The notes below the pieces were generated by a model. The model was not told where the DNA came from, did not search any database, and was given only the letters and a program-made list of their open reading frames with translations. The position numbers and the translations under genes are program-made. Source: a virus. From it: a DNA stretch of 22,499 bases. Below, piece by piece: positions 8,331-15,075 of the stretch. The stretch lies in IMG/VR virus record IMGVR_UViG_3300034020_001542, positions 1 through 22,499 of that record, one strand, 5' to 3'. The number at the start of each line of letters is the position of its first letter. The stretch's first letter is position 1.

Positions 8331-8783
8331 TTAATTAACTCCTATTGCTAACTTTGGATAAACTAGGCATTTGGGATGCTCTAGTGGTACGAAGGGATTG
8401 TGTAGGCTCTCAACCAACAATCCTTCTGATCCACTTTTAAAGGTGTGAAGTATTCCCCTTGGCATCCAGACGCGAACGCCTCCAACCAAGGGAAAAGTTT
8501 GAACTTTCTTGTCGCGGTAGCAGATAAAATCACCACTACCTTTAATTACAGTTACACAGCGATCGCTTGCAGGGTGCGTGTGTAACCGATTATCTTCAGT
8601 AGAATTAGCAGGAAAATCCACCAATAATCTACCGAGTTGATCTGGAGTACAATCAAGCAAGATTGCTTTCATGTACTCTTCATACTCCACCCAGTCAAGA
8701 TGACCGGGGATGATTATTTCAGGAGGATCAACTAACTCCCAAAATAAATTACTATTCCATTTTTCTAAACATTGTTGCTTCAT
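8331..8783 (-). CDS. Cupin-domain protein
   Basis: A single-domain cupin of 150 residues. Motif 1 is seen as LHTHP with His68 and His70 followed by VIKGSGDF; motif 2 is MPRGILHTF with Pro108, Gly110 and His113. These three histidines are the usual metal ligands; the Glu normally following HxH is replaced by a DRC segment. Cupins bind metals and small molecules and act as isomerases, dioxygenases or binding proteins; nothing here fixes the substrate. It is the first gene of the leftward cassette shared with the two radical SAM-type proteins, so it may act on the same small molecule or nucleotide (inference). A hairpin lies 6 bases upstream of its ATG. Confidence 0.82.
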   Translation of the reverse strand: MKQQCLEKWNSNLFWELVDPPEIIIPGHLDWVEYEEYMKAILLDCTPDQLGRLLVDFPANSTEDNRLHTHPASDRCVTVIKGSGDFICYRDKKVQTFPLVGGVRVWMPRGILHTFKSGSEGLLVESLHNPFVPLEHPKCLVYPKLAIGVN

Positions 8784-8789
8784 ATTAAA

Positions 8790-8812
8790 AAGGCATATAA
8801 AATATATGCCTT
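8790..8812. promoter_or_regulatory. Perfect inverted repeat just before the cupin start
   Basis: AAGGCATATA-AAA-TATATGCCTT is a perfect 10-bp dyad with a 3-base centre. On the minus strand it ends in TTTTT 6-7 bases ahead of the cupin ATG, so it has the shape of a terminator or attenuator in the 5' leader. It could also be an operator between the divergent cupin and Csx3-like genes. Confidence 0.6.
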
Positions 8813-8836
8813 AAAAATTAGTCTGTATAACCAGCT

Positions 8837-8866
8837 ACAATAACAGAGATTATAGTAAGTTGTCAA
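8837..8866 (-). promoter_or_regulatory. Candidate promoter of the cupin/radical SAM cassette
   Basis: On the minus strand TTGACA (8866-8861) is separated by 18 bases from TATTGT (8842-8837). The -35 is consensus but the -10 is weak, and an alternative TATAAT lies inside the spacer. It would drive the leftward cassette through the hairpin at 8790-8812. Confidence 0.4.
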
Positions 8867-8909
8867 GCATCTTACTGTAATTATTTTAAAATTAGCTGAA
8901 ACATTGATT

Positions 8910-9314
8910 ATGACTACAAAAATCACAACTCTTGAGAAAGAAACAGAGACTTGGATATTTATTCAAGTCAGGGGAAAAGCAGATAGGCTTGATTTGTTGC
9001 AAATGACATTCCCGGAAATTAACGGAACAAAGGGATTGATTATATCGTGCGGAAAAATACCTTATTGGTTAGCAGCACCTATAATCAGTCATTATAGAAA
9101 TAGATGCAAATGGCAAGCGATCAAAGAAGCGGGTAAGACCATAGCTATTGTGACGACATCATTTGACCCGGATACACCTGTAGCAAGTGAAATACCAGCA
9201 AGCATGAATTGTCTTGTCTGTAATTCTGATTTAAGAAGCGATGCAATTTACCCATATTGTGAAGCCCACAAAAATTACGCACCGGAAAGACAAACTTATC
9301 AGAAGAAAAAATAA
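8910..9314 (+). CDS. Csx3-like protein (candidate cyclic-oligoadenylate ring nuclease) with C-terminal zinc-ribbon-like tail
   Basis: 134 residues from ATG 8910 (TTG 8904 is an alternative; no clear Shine-Dalgarno). Residues 41-85 read KGLIISCGKIPYWLAAPIIS followed by HY, a basic stretch, KWQAI and IAIVTTS. This matches the core of Csx3, as I remember it: GL.i.GrlPvWL...l.h.y...WvA...aVVv.S. Csx3 (Crn3) is a CRISPR-associated ring nuclease that cuts cyclic tetra-adenylate and so switches off type III CRISPR ancillary effectors. Differences: the DPRLG-type loop is replaced by KEAGK, and the His usually following the last Ser is not seen. Residues 101-120 hold C-x2-C...C-x2-H (Cys101, Cys104, Cys117, His120), which may bind zinc. 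No cas genes are visible. It is a single-gene unit with a hairpin right after the stop. Family call fairly good, activity unproven. Confidence 0.6.
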   Translation: MTTKITTLEKETETWIFIQVRGKADRLDLLQMTFPEINGTKGLIISCGKIPYWLAAPIISHYRNRCKWQAIKEAGKTIAIVTTSFDPDTPVASEIPASMNCLVCNSDLRSDAIYPYCEAHKNYAPERQTYQKKK

Positions 9315-9361
9315 TTAATAAAGCGATCGCACTAACAACAAATAGGCGATCGCTTTATTAA
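9315..9361 (+). terminator. Perfect 16-bp inverted repeat after the Csx3-like gene
   Basis: TTAATAAAGCGATCGC and GCGATCGCTTTATTAA flank a 15-base loop, starting at the first base after the stop codon. Each arm ends in a HIP1 octamer. The stem is strong but the T tract is short, so it may be a terminator or an RNA-stabilising hairpin. Confidence 0.6.
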
Positions 9362-9401
9362 TGAGTTAAAATAATTCAAGTATTGAAAGTAATTAATAAT
9401 T

Positions 9402-10046
9402 ATGTCAATCGGAACTATTTCATACGATCGCCCCGCGAATAGCACAGTGACAGCAACTACTTTAGAGACAGATTATCAAATAAGTTTCCCTTTGGCGAAC
9501 AGAGTTAGAATCACTCAGAATCTAACTTTAGATCCTGCTGCTGTTCCCCAAGTTTCCACAGTAACATTATCGGCTGGCTCAAATGGCGACGATATTGCTG
9601 TTCATTTAACGGTTGGCAGCACAACTTGGATTTATCGTCACGTCAAGGCTGCTGGTGACACAGTGACAACAATGGCTGCTTTCTTGGCAACTTTGATTAA
9701 TACCAATCCTAATGTTGCAGCCACATCATCTGCCGGAGTTATCACTATCACCAGTGCCATCCCTGGTCAAGCATTTACATTGGCAAATACAGACTCTACT
9801 ACTGTAGGCAACGTTGTTATTGCCACGACTACTGCTAACTCTGGCACAGCACTACACCGAAAAGTCGCAGACATTGATGTTACTTTCGCTGTCAATGCCA
9901 ACAAATTCCCCACAATTACTTTAGGCGGAAGCTGGTATAACGGTGCCGCCTCTCCTGTGGTTGTACTTCCTGTTTCTGTTTTGTCAACGTCCGGTCCACG
10001 ATCTATTGACACTTTGCAAACTGACGCAGGTATCGCAAGAGTATAA
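9402..10046 (+). CDS. Probable virion structural protein
   Basis: 214 residues, rich in Thr, Val, Ser and Ala with many alternating beta-strand patterns (TVTLSAGSNGDDIAVHLTV, GVITITSAIPGQAFTLANT) and almost no charged helices. No cysteine and no signal peptide are present. Codon use is more regular and GC-richer than its neighbours, as for a highly expressed protein. This suits a tail-tube, decoration or fibre-type beta-sandwich protein, but I do not recognise a family. It overlaps the next gene by one base (TAATG), so the two are co-translated. Confidence 0.55.
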   Translation: MSIGTISYDRPANSTVTATTLETDYQISFPLANRVRITQNLTLDPAAVPQVSTVTLSAGSNGDDIAVHLTVGSTTWIYRHVKAAGDTVTTMAAFLATLINTNPNVAATSSAGVITITSAIPGQAFTLANTDSTTVGNVVIATTTANSGTALHRKVADIDVTFAVNANKFPTITLGGSWYNGAASPVVVLPVSVLSTSGPRSIDTLQTDAGIARV

Positions 10047-10690
10047 TGACTAAACAATTCTGTCGGGCTTGGCTAGAAGTTAAAGGGAAAGTCGTTGACG
10101 CGATCGCACTCAACACTTCTATTAAACTGTCTGAAACTGAATTATCAATGACGTTTCAGGGTAATAGCCAACCCGCAGAATTGACCTCAATTGCGGCTGG
10201 TTCAAATTTTGTCGTGGAAGAAAATTCTATAGTTACAGAAATATTAGAAACTAAAGTTAAAAATAAAGTTGGTAAATTAAAGTTTTCCGGTAGTAGCGAT
10301 TTTAAAATTCATTCCATTGATAGCGCGATCGCATGGTACTTGGTAGGTGAAGGTGAGAAGGAAAGTGAAGCTAAGGGTTTAGAGATTGTCAAAAAGTCAG
10401 AAGTTAAATTTGATGACCAAATTGCTATATCCCAGGATGGGAGAATATTTGTTAGTGAAAATGTTAATGATAAATTGGTAAAAATCAGGACTGATATTTG
10501 TATTCCCCGACAAGTAATGACAATGCCAATACCGTTACCTGAGATTAAAGCACATTTAATTTATGTGGAAAATAATGCTGTTTGGTATTCGGGAATTGTG
10601 GGTAAAGTTATTAATAGTGATTCTAGTCTTAGACAACAAAAGAAAGTTGTGATGCAAATTTCTGAGAGAACAGTTGAAGTTGTAAATTGA
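10046..10690 (+). CDS. Hypothetical phage protein, co-translated with upstream structural gene
   Basis: 214 residues starting in a TAATG overlap. The middle is Lys/Glu-rich (ETKVKNKVGKLKFSG) and the end is beta-rich (LIYVENNAVWYSGIVGKVIN). No transmembrane segment or catalytic motif is seen. Its coupling to the beta-rich 9402-10046 product suggests a partner in the virion, for example a tail or baseplate component. Function not recognised. Confidence 0.5.
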   Translation: MTKQFCRAWLEVKGKVVDAIALNTSIKLSETELSMTFQGNSQPAELTSIAAGSNFVVEENSIVTEILETKVKNKVGKLKFSGSSDFKIHSIDSAIAWYLVGEGEKESEAKGLEIVKKSEVKFDDQIAISQDGRIFVSENVNDKLVKIRTDICIPRQVMTMPIPLPEIKAHLIYVENNAVWYSGIVGKVINSDSSLRQQKKVVMQISERTVEVVN

Positions 10691-10692
10691 CA

Positions 10693-10718
10693 ATAAAAAA
10701 GCCCCATGATAGGGGCTA
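10693..10718. terminator. Terminator between convergent genes
   Basis: AGCCCC-ATGATA-GGGGCT with a run of A on the left, giving TTTTTTATT on the minus strand. It terminates the leftward small-gene operon and lies directly after the rightward gene, so it may serve both. It shares CAATAAAAAAGCCCC and GGGGCTAA with the terminator at 5952-5977. Confidence 0.8.
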
Positions 10719-10733
10719 AATTAGAATTTTAAA

Positions 10734-10964
10734 CTATCTTTCAATATGAGAAGTATAGTCGTCTAATGCGTGTACCTCTTCTAAAATTTCACCAATTAAC
10801 TCATTGACTCTTTCAATTTTTTGATCTCTAAATTCACGCAGTTTTCTCGAAAATTCGGGATTATCTATTTCCCATTCTTGCGCTACGTCCAATAGATAAG
10901 ATGCTCTCGCTTTATACTCATCTATTGAATCCTGATCAAAGGAATCAAAATCTAAAAATTTCAT
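10734..10964 (-). CDS. Small acidic hypothetical protein
   Basis: 76 residues, highly charged and probably all-helical (DEYKARASYLLDVAQEWE, then EFSRKLREFRDQKIERVNEL). A strong AAGGAGG lies 5 bases before the ATG. It follows the ribbon-helix-helix-like gene by about 10 bases and is the last gene before the terminator. The pairing of a small DNA-binding protein with a small partner recalls toxin-antitoxin pairs, but no toxin motif is visible. Function unknown. Confidence 0.6.
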   Translation of the reverse strand: MKFLDFDSFDQDSIDEYKARASYLLDVAQEWEIDNPEFSRKLREFRDQKIERVNELIGEILEEVHALDDYTSHIER

Positions 10965-10974
10965 GCACTCCTCC

Positions 10975-11247
10975 TTAAATTAACTCCAGTAAAATTGTTA
11001 ACGCAGATTGGATAGACGCGATACCTTCGGTCAGCTTTGCGATCGCATCCTTAATCATTTTCCGTTCTTTCTTGTCCGGTTTACCAGACTTTGATAGTAG
11101 AATTTCACCATCAGCGATCGCCTTTAGTAATGCTGAAATGTTAGGGCGATCGCCCCATAGGCAGCCAAACTCCAAAGCTTTTTGTTCAAGTTCGGCTTTG
11201 TGTTCCCAGGAAAGGGAGAGCGTTATACTCTCCTGTTTTCTACTCAA
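10975..11247 (-). CDS. Small ribbon-helix-helix-like DNA-binding protein
   Basis: 90 residues. The N-terminus (SITLSLSWEHKAELEQKA) has the alternating beta strand and helix of CopG/Arc-type repressors, followed by PNISALLKAIADGE, the second helix; the C-terminal half is a basic helix and then a hydrophobic one. The start is TTG at 11247, supported by GAGGAG 5 bases upstream and by its overlap with the stop of the 43-residue ORF before it. It probably regulates this operon or a phage promoter. Confidence 0.55.
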   Translation of the reverse strand: MSRKQESITLSLSWEHKAELEQKALEFGCLWGDRPNISALLKAIADGEILLSKSGKPDKKERKMIKDAIAKLTEGIASIQSALTILLELI

Positions 11248-11375
11248 TTTGACTCCTCTAAATCACGCAACTTTTTGGCTTTTCTTGTTTCACTTAATTT
11301 AGTAAAACCGTTCTTAATTAAATCTGCTTCTGTGTCGTCGGCAGACAACAGGAACCGACCTTTAGTCTTAGCCAT
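11244..11375 (-). CDS. Short basic hypothetical protein (43 aa)
   Basis: The frame reads MAKTKGRFLLSADD... and ends KKLRDLEESN. It starts inside the last codons of the zinc-finger/HTH gene (overlap of 8 bases) and its TGA overlaps the TTG start of the next gene. Overlaps at both ends within a tight operon are the main support. N- and C-terminal Lys/Arg stretches suggest nucleic-acid or protein binding. No family is recognised. Confidence 0.5.
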   Translation of the reverse strand: MAKTKGRFLLSADDTEADLIKNGFTKLSETRKAKKLRDLEESN

Positions 11376-11763
11376 TTCGCTTTTTATTCCTTCTCGCCCC
11401 ATTTCTTATCTTGATAAGAGATATGGCTTGAGATGATACGTTGTAGCGTTCTGCCAATACAGAATATTTTTCTATACTGGCAATTATTTCTTCGTGATCT
11501 TGGCAAGTTAATTTACCCGATCCACTTATTCCAATTCCTGTAGGGTTGGGAGGATTAACACGAGAGTTTGCAGCGCACGAGCGACATTTAGTGCTTTTTC
11601 CCTTAACTAAAACTGCGTGCTTTTGCTGGGATATTTCCCCACACTTGCATTCACACTCATAGTAAGAATGTGAGTGAGATGTTTCTGAGGCATGAACAAA
11701 CTTTATAATCCTCCAATCTCCAATCATTGTTCCGGGGAGGAGAGGATTTGTGATTGTTTTCAT
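11368..11763 (-). CDS. Zinc-finger/helix-turn-helix phage protein
   Basis: 131 residues. An N-terminal module, GDWRIIKFVHASE..YYECECKCG..KGKSTKCRSC (Cys37, Cys39, Cys41, Cys60, Cys63), resembles the small zinc modules found at the N-terminus of phage AP2/HNH-type DNA-binding proteins. Residues 95-120 (YSVLAERYNVSSQAISLIKI) look like a helix-turn-helix of the type that recognises homing or regulatory sites. No HNH nuclease motif is present, so it is more likely a regulator or a truncated relative. First of three overlapping small genes. Confidence 0.55.
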   Translation of the reverse strand: MKTITNPLLPGTMIGDWRIIKFVHASETSHSHSYYECECKCGEISQQKHAVLVKGKSTKCRSCAANSRVNPPNPTGIGISGSGKLTCQDHEEIIASIEKYSVLAERYNVSSQAISLIKIRNGARRNKKRNG

Positions 11764-11865
11764 ATTTTTGCTTTTTGCGAATGCGATCGCATTAACTAAT
11801 TAAGCATTCTCTACAACATAGTTTGCGTATTCGCTAACTGAATAACCAGCGATCGCATTTGTTTT

Positions 11866-12534
11866 CTAGATTTCTACGTACAATCTGTCGCCATCAACGA
11901 AGGCATCAGTGGGTTTGAATTTTCCAGCTAATTCATATTCGCACTCATCATCACTTTTGAAGTACAACTGAGTCAATTTCTCGTTCGTTCTCCCGTAATA
12001 TTCGCCGTATTCATCTTGCTCTAAATTAGACACAGAGACGACTTCTTTATGTAAATGCTCAAACATCACTTGCTTAGTTTCTTCTTCAAGCTTGTTAATG
12101 ATTGCTTGAGAAATTTCATAATCACAGCGATCGCTTTCAACTTCTTCGGCATCATTTTCAGGGTAGGAAAAAATATAGTCTGAACCATATTTACGAGGTT
12201 CGCCCCGCACTTCAATCATTCTTGCAAACCATTCAGGCTCTTGGTCTTTTAGATAGCTGTCAACGAATACGTCAGCCTCTAAATTGATTACCGACTCTGG
12301 TGAATACCAGGATTCGGGATTAAGAACGACTTTGCGAATTAAGCTATAATCACCTTCTAAAATCTCAGTAAAAGCGTACCACAATGCTTTATTGAAGTCT
12401 TGGGAGTATCCATCACATTTACACCCAGGTGAATCACCCAACAACACATTTATGAAGAAAAATTGGTAGGGATTGGGGTGAAATTCATTTCCCGATTCTG
12501 ATGCAACGGAAGATAGCATTACAAATGTAGCCAT
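11866..12534 (-). CDS. Hypothetical acidic protein
   Basis: 222 residues, strongly acidic and rich in Glu, Asp and Tyr, with two Cys near GCKCDGYSQDF and no transmembrane segment. The N-terminus MATFVMLSSVAS is not followed by a convincing signal peptide cleavage site. It has a near-consensus promoter about 70 bases upstream and AAAGG before the ATG, so it should be well expressed. Highly acidic early phage proteins are often DNA mimics or inhibitors of host enzymes; that is only a possibility here. Confidence 0.55.
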   Translation of the reverse strand: MATFVMLSSVASESGNEFHPNPYQFFFINVLLGDSPGCKCDGYSQDFNKALWYAFTEILEGDYSLIRKVVLNPESWYSPESVINLEADVFVDSYLKDQEPEWFARMIEVRGEPRKYGSDYIFSYPENDAEEVESDRCDYEISQAIINKLEEETKQVMFEHLHKEVVSVSNLEQDEYGEYYGRTNEKLTQLYFKSDDECEYELAGKFKPTDAFVDGDRLYVEI

Positions 12535-12602
12535 GATACAATACCTTTAAACGATGTTTTACTTAGAGGCTTGGGCTTGCCCCCCTTGTCTCTACATTTA
12601 TA

Positions 12603-12631
12603 ATATTACACTTATACTTTATCCTTGTCAA
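12603..12631 (-). promoter_or_regulatory. Near-consensus sigma-70 promoter (leftward)
   Basis: On the minus strand TTGACA (12631-12626), a 17-base spacer and TAATAT (12608-12603). It drives the acidic protein gene and possibly the small-gene operon beyond it. The rightward gene starting at 12658 begins only 27 bases away, so the two directions may interfere. Confidence 0.75.
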
Positions 12632-12657
12632 TAGCAAAGTGTCCGTATATTTAAAAT

Positions 12658-13320
12658 ATGTATATTCGTTTGGATTTCAATGATTCCGACTATATTTTAT
12701 TATTCAAACATGACATCCCTGCCCACCGGCACAAAATAATCAGGGCATATCATGTTGAGCTTTTACAGAAAATATCAGATTCAGGATATCCGGTATGGCC
12801 GCCTGAAGCAGCAGATGAAATTTACCAGAATTTTAGTCTGCACATCAAAAAATTATTCTCAGTTCTAAATCTAAAAATTAACCCCGACGATCTAACTCCT
12901 ACCAGTCGTCACCATTTCTGCATCTGCACTGAACCAGTAGGAGATAGTGAAACCTACCGCCCCGGTTTATCACTACTAGAGCAATTAATGGGCTTCTCTC
13001 TAAAAGAAGTCCCACCACCAGACCCCAGTGCGCCAGAATATCCCACAACTGGAGATGAGGTTCTTGATGTCAAAGTGGACTTATTTTTAATATTTAAACG
13101 CCATGCCCCTAAATTATGGGAGTCTCACAGCTTGGAAGAATTGGCTTTGATGAGCCGACAAGCCAACGAGAGAATGCGAGATCCAAATCAGGAGTCGGAC
13201 AAAGATTGGGCTGACTTCAAAGAAGCGATGGAAGAATTGCCAGAATTATTCATACAAAGCAAAGATGCTATCTTGTTAAAATTAGAGCAGTTGAATATTT
13301 GTATTCCCCATGCCTTCTAA
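12658..13320 (+). CDS. Hypothetical phage protein
   Basis: 220 residues. Mixed composition with a helical start (HRHKIIRAYHVELLQKISDSG), a Pro-rich middle (KEVPPPDPSAPEYP) and an acidic helical end. It opens a rightward run of overlapping or closely spaced genes ending with the ParB-like gene. The position, in a set of similarly sized unknown genes, suggests head-tail joining or tail assembly, but no motif supports a specific call. The ATG is very close to possible promoter sequences, so its leader is short. Confidence 0.5.
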   Translation: MYIRLDFNDSDYILLFKHDIPAHRHKIIRAYHVELLQKISDSGYPVWPPEAADEIYQNFSLHIKKLFSVLNLKINPDDLTPTSRHHFCICTEPVGDSETYRPGLSLLEQLMGFSLKEVPPPDPSAPEYPTTGDEVLDVKVDLFLIFKRHAPKLWESHSLEELALMSRQANERMRDPNQESDKDWADFKEAMEELPELFIQSKDAILLKLEQLNICIPHAF

Positions 13321-13828
13321 TTTAAGTCCTTACGCCGAACTATGTGCAGATTTTTTCACCACACTCAACACCCGCTTTGTTGAATTATTTGAACTCAAAA
13401 CTTTCTACTCAGAGGATAATATTCTCCCAGGTGAAAGGTATGGAGTTATCACCCTAAATGGTATTGGACCGGATAGAGATAAAAGTTATGGGTCAGAAGT
13501 TCGTGGAAGTCATCAAATTTTGTCTATGCGAATGGATTTAATTCTCAAGTCAGGAATTAACACAAGAGTTGAAGGTGAAGCCGAAAAAGCCCGATTAATG
13601 CTAGACTTACATCATGGTATTCCTAAGTTAAAGGAGTATTATGATAATGATGAATTAGTAGGTGAAATCAGAACAGATGAAAATTTCTCAGGAATTTTAG
13701 CCCAAGCAAAACGCCCCCAAGGTAATGTTGCTAATTCTCCAAATTCCTGGATTGCTACTGTCACTTGTTCGGCGATCGCTCTAATTCTAATCAAGGTTGA
13801 TATTAACGGTTTGCATTTAATGAGGTAA
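13310..13828 (+). CDS. Hypothetical phage protein, possible tail-completion type
   Basis: 172 residues, overlapping the previous gene by 11 bases. The pattern (VELFELKTFYSEDNILPGERYGVITLNG, then GSHQILSMRMDLIL) looks like a compact alpha/beta fold as in head-tail joining or tail-terminator proteins of tailed phages, but the resemblance is structural intuition only. The C-terminus is hydrophobic (ATVTCSAIALILIKVDI), probably a buried strand. Three bases separate it from the next gene. Confidence 0.45.
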   Translation: MPSNLSPYAELCADFFTTLNTRFVELFELKTFYSEDNILPGERYGVITLNGIGPDRDKSYGSEVRGSHQILSMRMDLILKSGINTRVEGEAEKARLMLDLHHGIPKLKEYYDNDELVGEIRTDENFSGILAQAKRPQGNVANSPNSWIATVTCSAIALILIKVDINGLHLMR

Positions 13829-13831
13829 TTC

Positions 13832-14461
13832 ATGGCTGTTTTTAAATTACGTGGTCAATCATATCCAATTGCCAATGTTGGTACTTTGGGTAATAAAATT
13901 CAAACTTGTGCTAAAAATGCTTTTGCCTCACCTGCTGACGATGCGATCGCTGCTTACTGCGTATCCCGCGCTTGTCCCTCTATTCCTCCAGAAATAGCCA
14001 GTTGGAATAGCCAATCAGATTTTATATTCACCCTTGATGAATATGAGTTTGCAATATTCACCGGAGCATTTTCTTTAGCAGCATTAGAAAAGCAATTAGA
14101 AAATGCTACTGATTCTACTCAAAAAGGTATTATCAATCAATCAATTCAATCTATAAAATCCAAACTTGGTAATGTAGAATATGAGATGAATCAGGCGATC
14201 GCTGCTGAACTCTCAAAATCATTAACTGTAGTAGATGTAAAACCTCAAGCAACTATTTCTCAGGACGAGATTGATAAACATGAACGAAATTTAGTTCGCA
14301 TGGGAGTTCTAACAGAAAAAGAATTGAACGAAGCAAGGTTGCAAGCGATCGCTGTACAACCTTCTGAAGAAAGTGTAATAACCGAAGAGGAACAGCGATG
14401 GTTAAATGAACGCCGAGCAGCAAGAACAGGAGCAAGAATAGTAGAGGAAATTATCCAATAA
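13832..14461 (+). CDS. Hypothetical phage protein
   Basis: 209 residues. The N-terminus is MAVFKLRGQSYPIANVG; residues about 65-130 are helical (SLAALEKQLENATDSTQKGI), and the C-terminus is a charged helix with EEEQRWLNERRAARTGARIV. Its TAATG overlap with the ParB-like gene couples the two. A tail assembly chaperone-like role is possible given length and place; not recognised. Confidence 0.45.
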   Translation: MAVFKLRGQSYPIANVGTLGNKIQTCAKNAFASPADDAIAAYCVSRACPSIPPEIASWNSQSDFIFTLDEYEFAIFTGAFSLAALEKQLENATDSTQKGIINQSIQSIKSKLGNVEYEMNQAIAAELSKSLTVVDVKPQATISQDEIDKHERNLVRMGVLTEKELNEARLQAIAVQPSEESVITEEEQRWLNERRAARTGARIVEEIIQ

Positions 14462-15012
14462 TGACTAAACCAAAAGTTACCGAGGGGAAGATATCAGACT
14501 TAATTCCTGATGATAGAAATGCTAACAAAGGCACTGAACGCGGTCGTTACATGATTGAGCGATCGCTTACTACATTAGGAGCAGGTCGTTCAATTGTAGT
14601 TGATAAAAACGGTAAAATTATTGGTGGCAATAAGACCACTGAAGCCGCTTTTGAAAGTGGAATTGAAGATGCAATTTTTATCGAAACCGACGGTAGTAAA
14701 TTAATCGTCCATAAACGAATAGATTTAGATTTAGATGAGGATGAAAAAGCTAGACAGTTGGCGATCGCTGACAACAGAACTAGCGAAATTTCCTATGCAC
14801 CGGACGCTGAAATACTAGCTGAATTAAGCCAAGAAATTGATTTAACTGATTATTATTCTGAGGAGGAAATAGACAACCTTCTGAAAGACATAAATCAGGA
14901 TAATGGTAAATTGTTTGGAGGAGGTGCGCCTCCAGATGATAACAAAGAGATTGATGAGGACAAGTTAGGGGAAACAAAACATACTTGTCCAAGTTGCGGT
15001 TTTAAGTATTAG
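14461..15012 (+). CDS. ParB-like (ParB/Srx fold) domain protein
   Basis: 183 residues. The N-terminal 110 residues follow the ParB-like fold: KISDLIPDDRNANKGTERG, SIVVDKNGKIIGGNKTTEAA, then DEKARQLAIADNRTSE. NRT in the last motif and the G-G-NKT loop are typical of the ParB-like modules that precede phage DNA methyltransferases. The end is HTCPSCGFKY, with Cys176 and Cys179 forming half a zinc knuckle. It lies upstream of a C5-methyltransferase, the usual partner of this family. It may help recruit the methyltransferase or have NTPase/nuclease activity; which one is not decided. Confidence 0.75.
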   Translation: MTKPKVTEGKISDLIPDDRNANKGTERGRYMIERSLTTLGAGRSIVVDKNGKIIGGNKTTEAAFESGIEDAIFIETDGSKLIVHKRIDLDLDEDEKARQLAIADNRTSEISYAPDAEILAELSQEIDLTDYYSEEEIDNLLKDINQDNGKLFGGGAPPDDNKEIDEDKLGETKHTCPSCGFKY

Positions 15013-15018
15013 GAAGTG

Positions 15019-15044
15019 GCGATATCTATGATCTTAGATATCGC
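15019..15044 (+). terminator. Inverted repeat after the ParB-like gene
   Basis: GCGATATCTA-TGATCT-TAGATATCGC is a perfect 10-bp dyad followed by TTATTAAAATTAG. It sits in the 63-base gap before the methyltransferase gene and may attenuate read-through between the two. Confidence 0.55.
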
Positions 15045-15075
15045 TTATTAAAATTAGTAAAACAAATTATTTACA

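Noticed and set aside
8910-9314. Nearby CRISPR array or cas genes to explain the Csx3-like protein
   Set aside because: No repeat-spacer pattern and no other cas-like product was found in the window.
9315-9361. HIP1-containing dyad as a phage attachment site
   Set aside because: HIP1 octamers are everywhere in this DNA, no integrase or tRNA is nearby, and the position right after a stop fits a transcript-end hairpin better.
9767-10057. Leftward ORF opposite the beta-rich structural gene
   Set aside because: It is antisense to a better supported gene with biased codon use; its translation shows no recognisable pattern.
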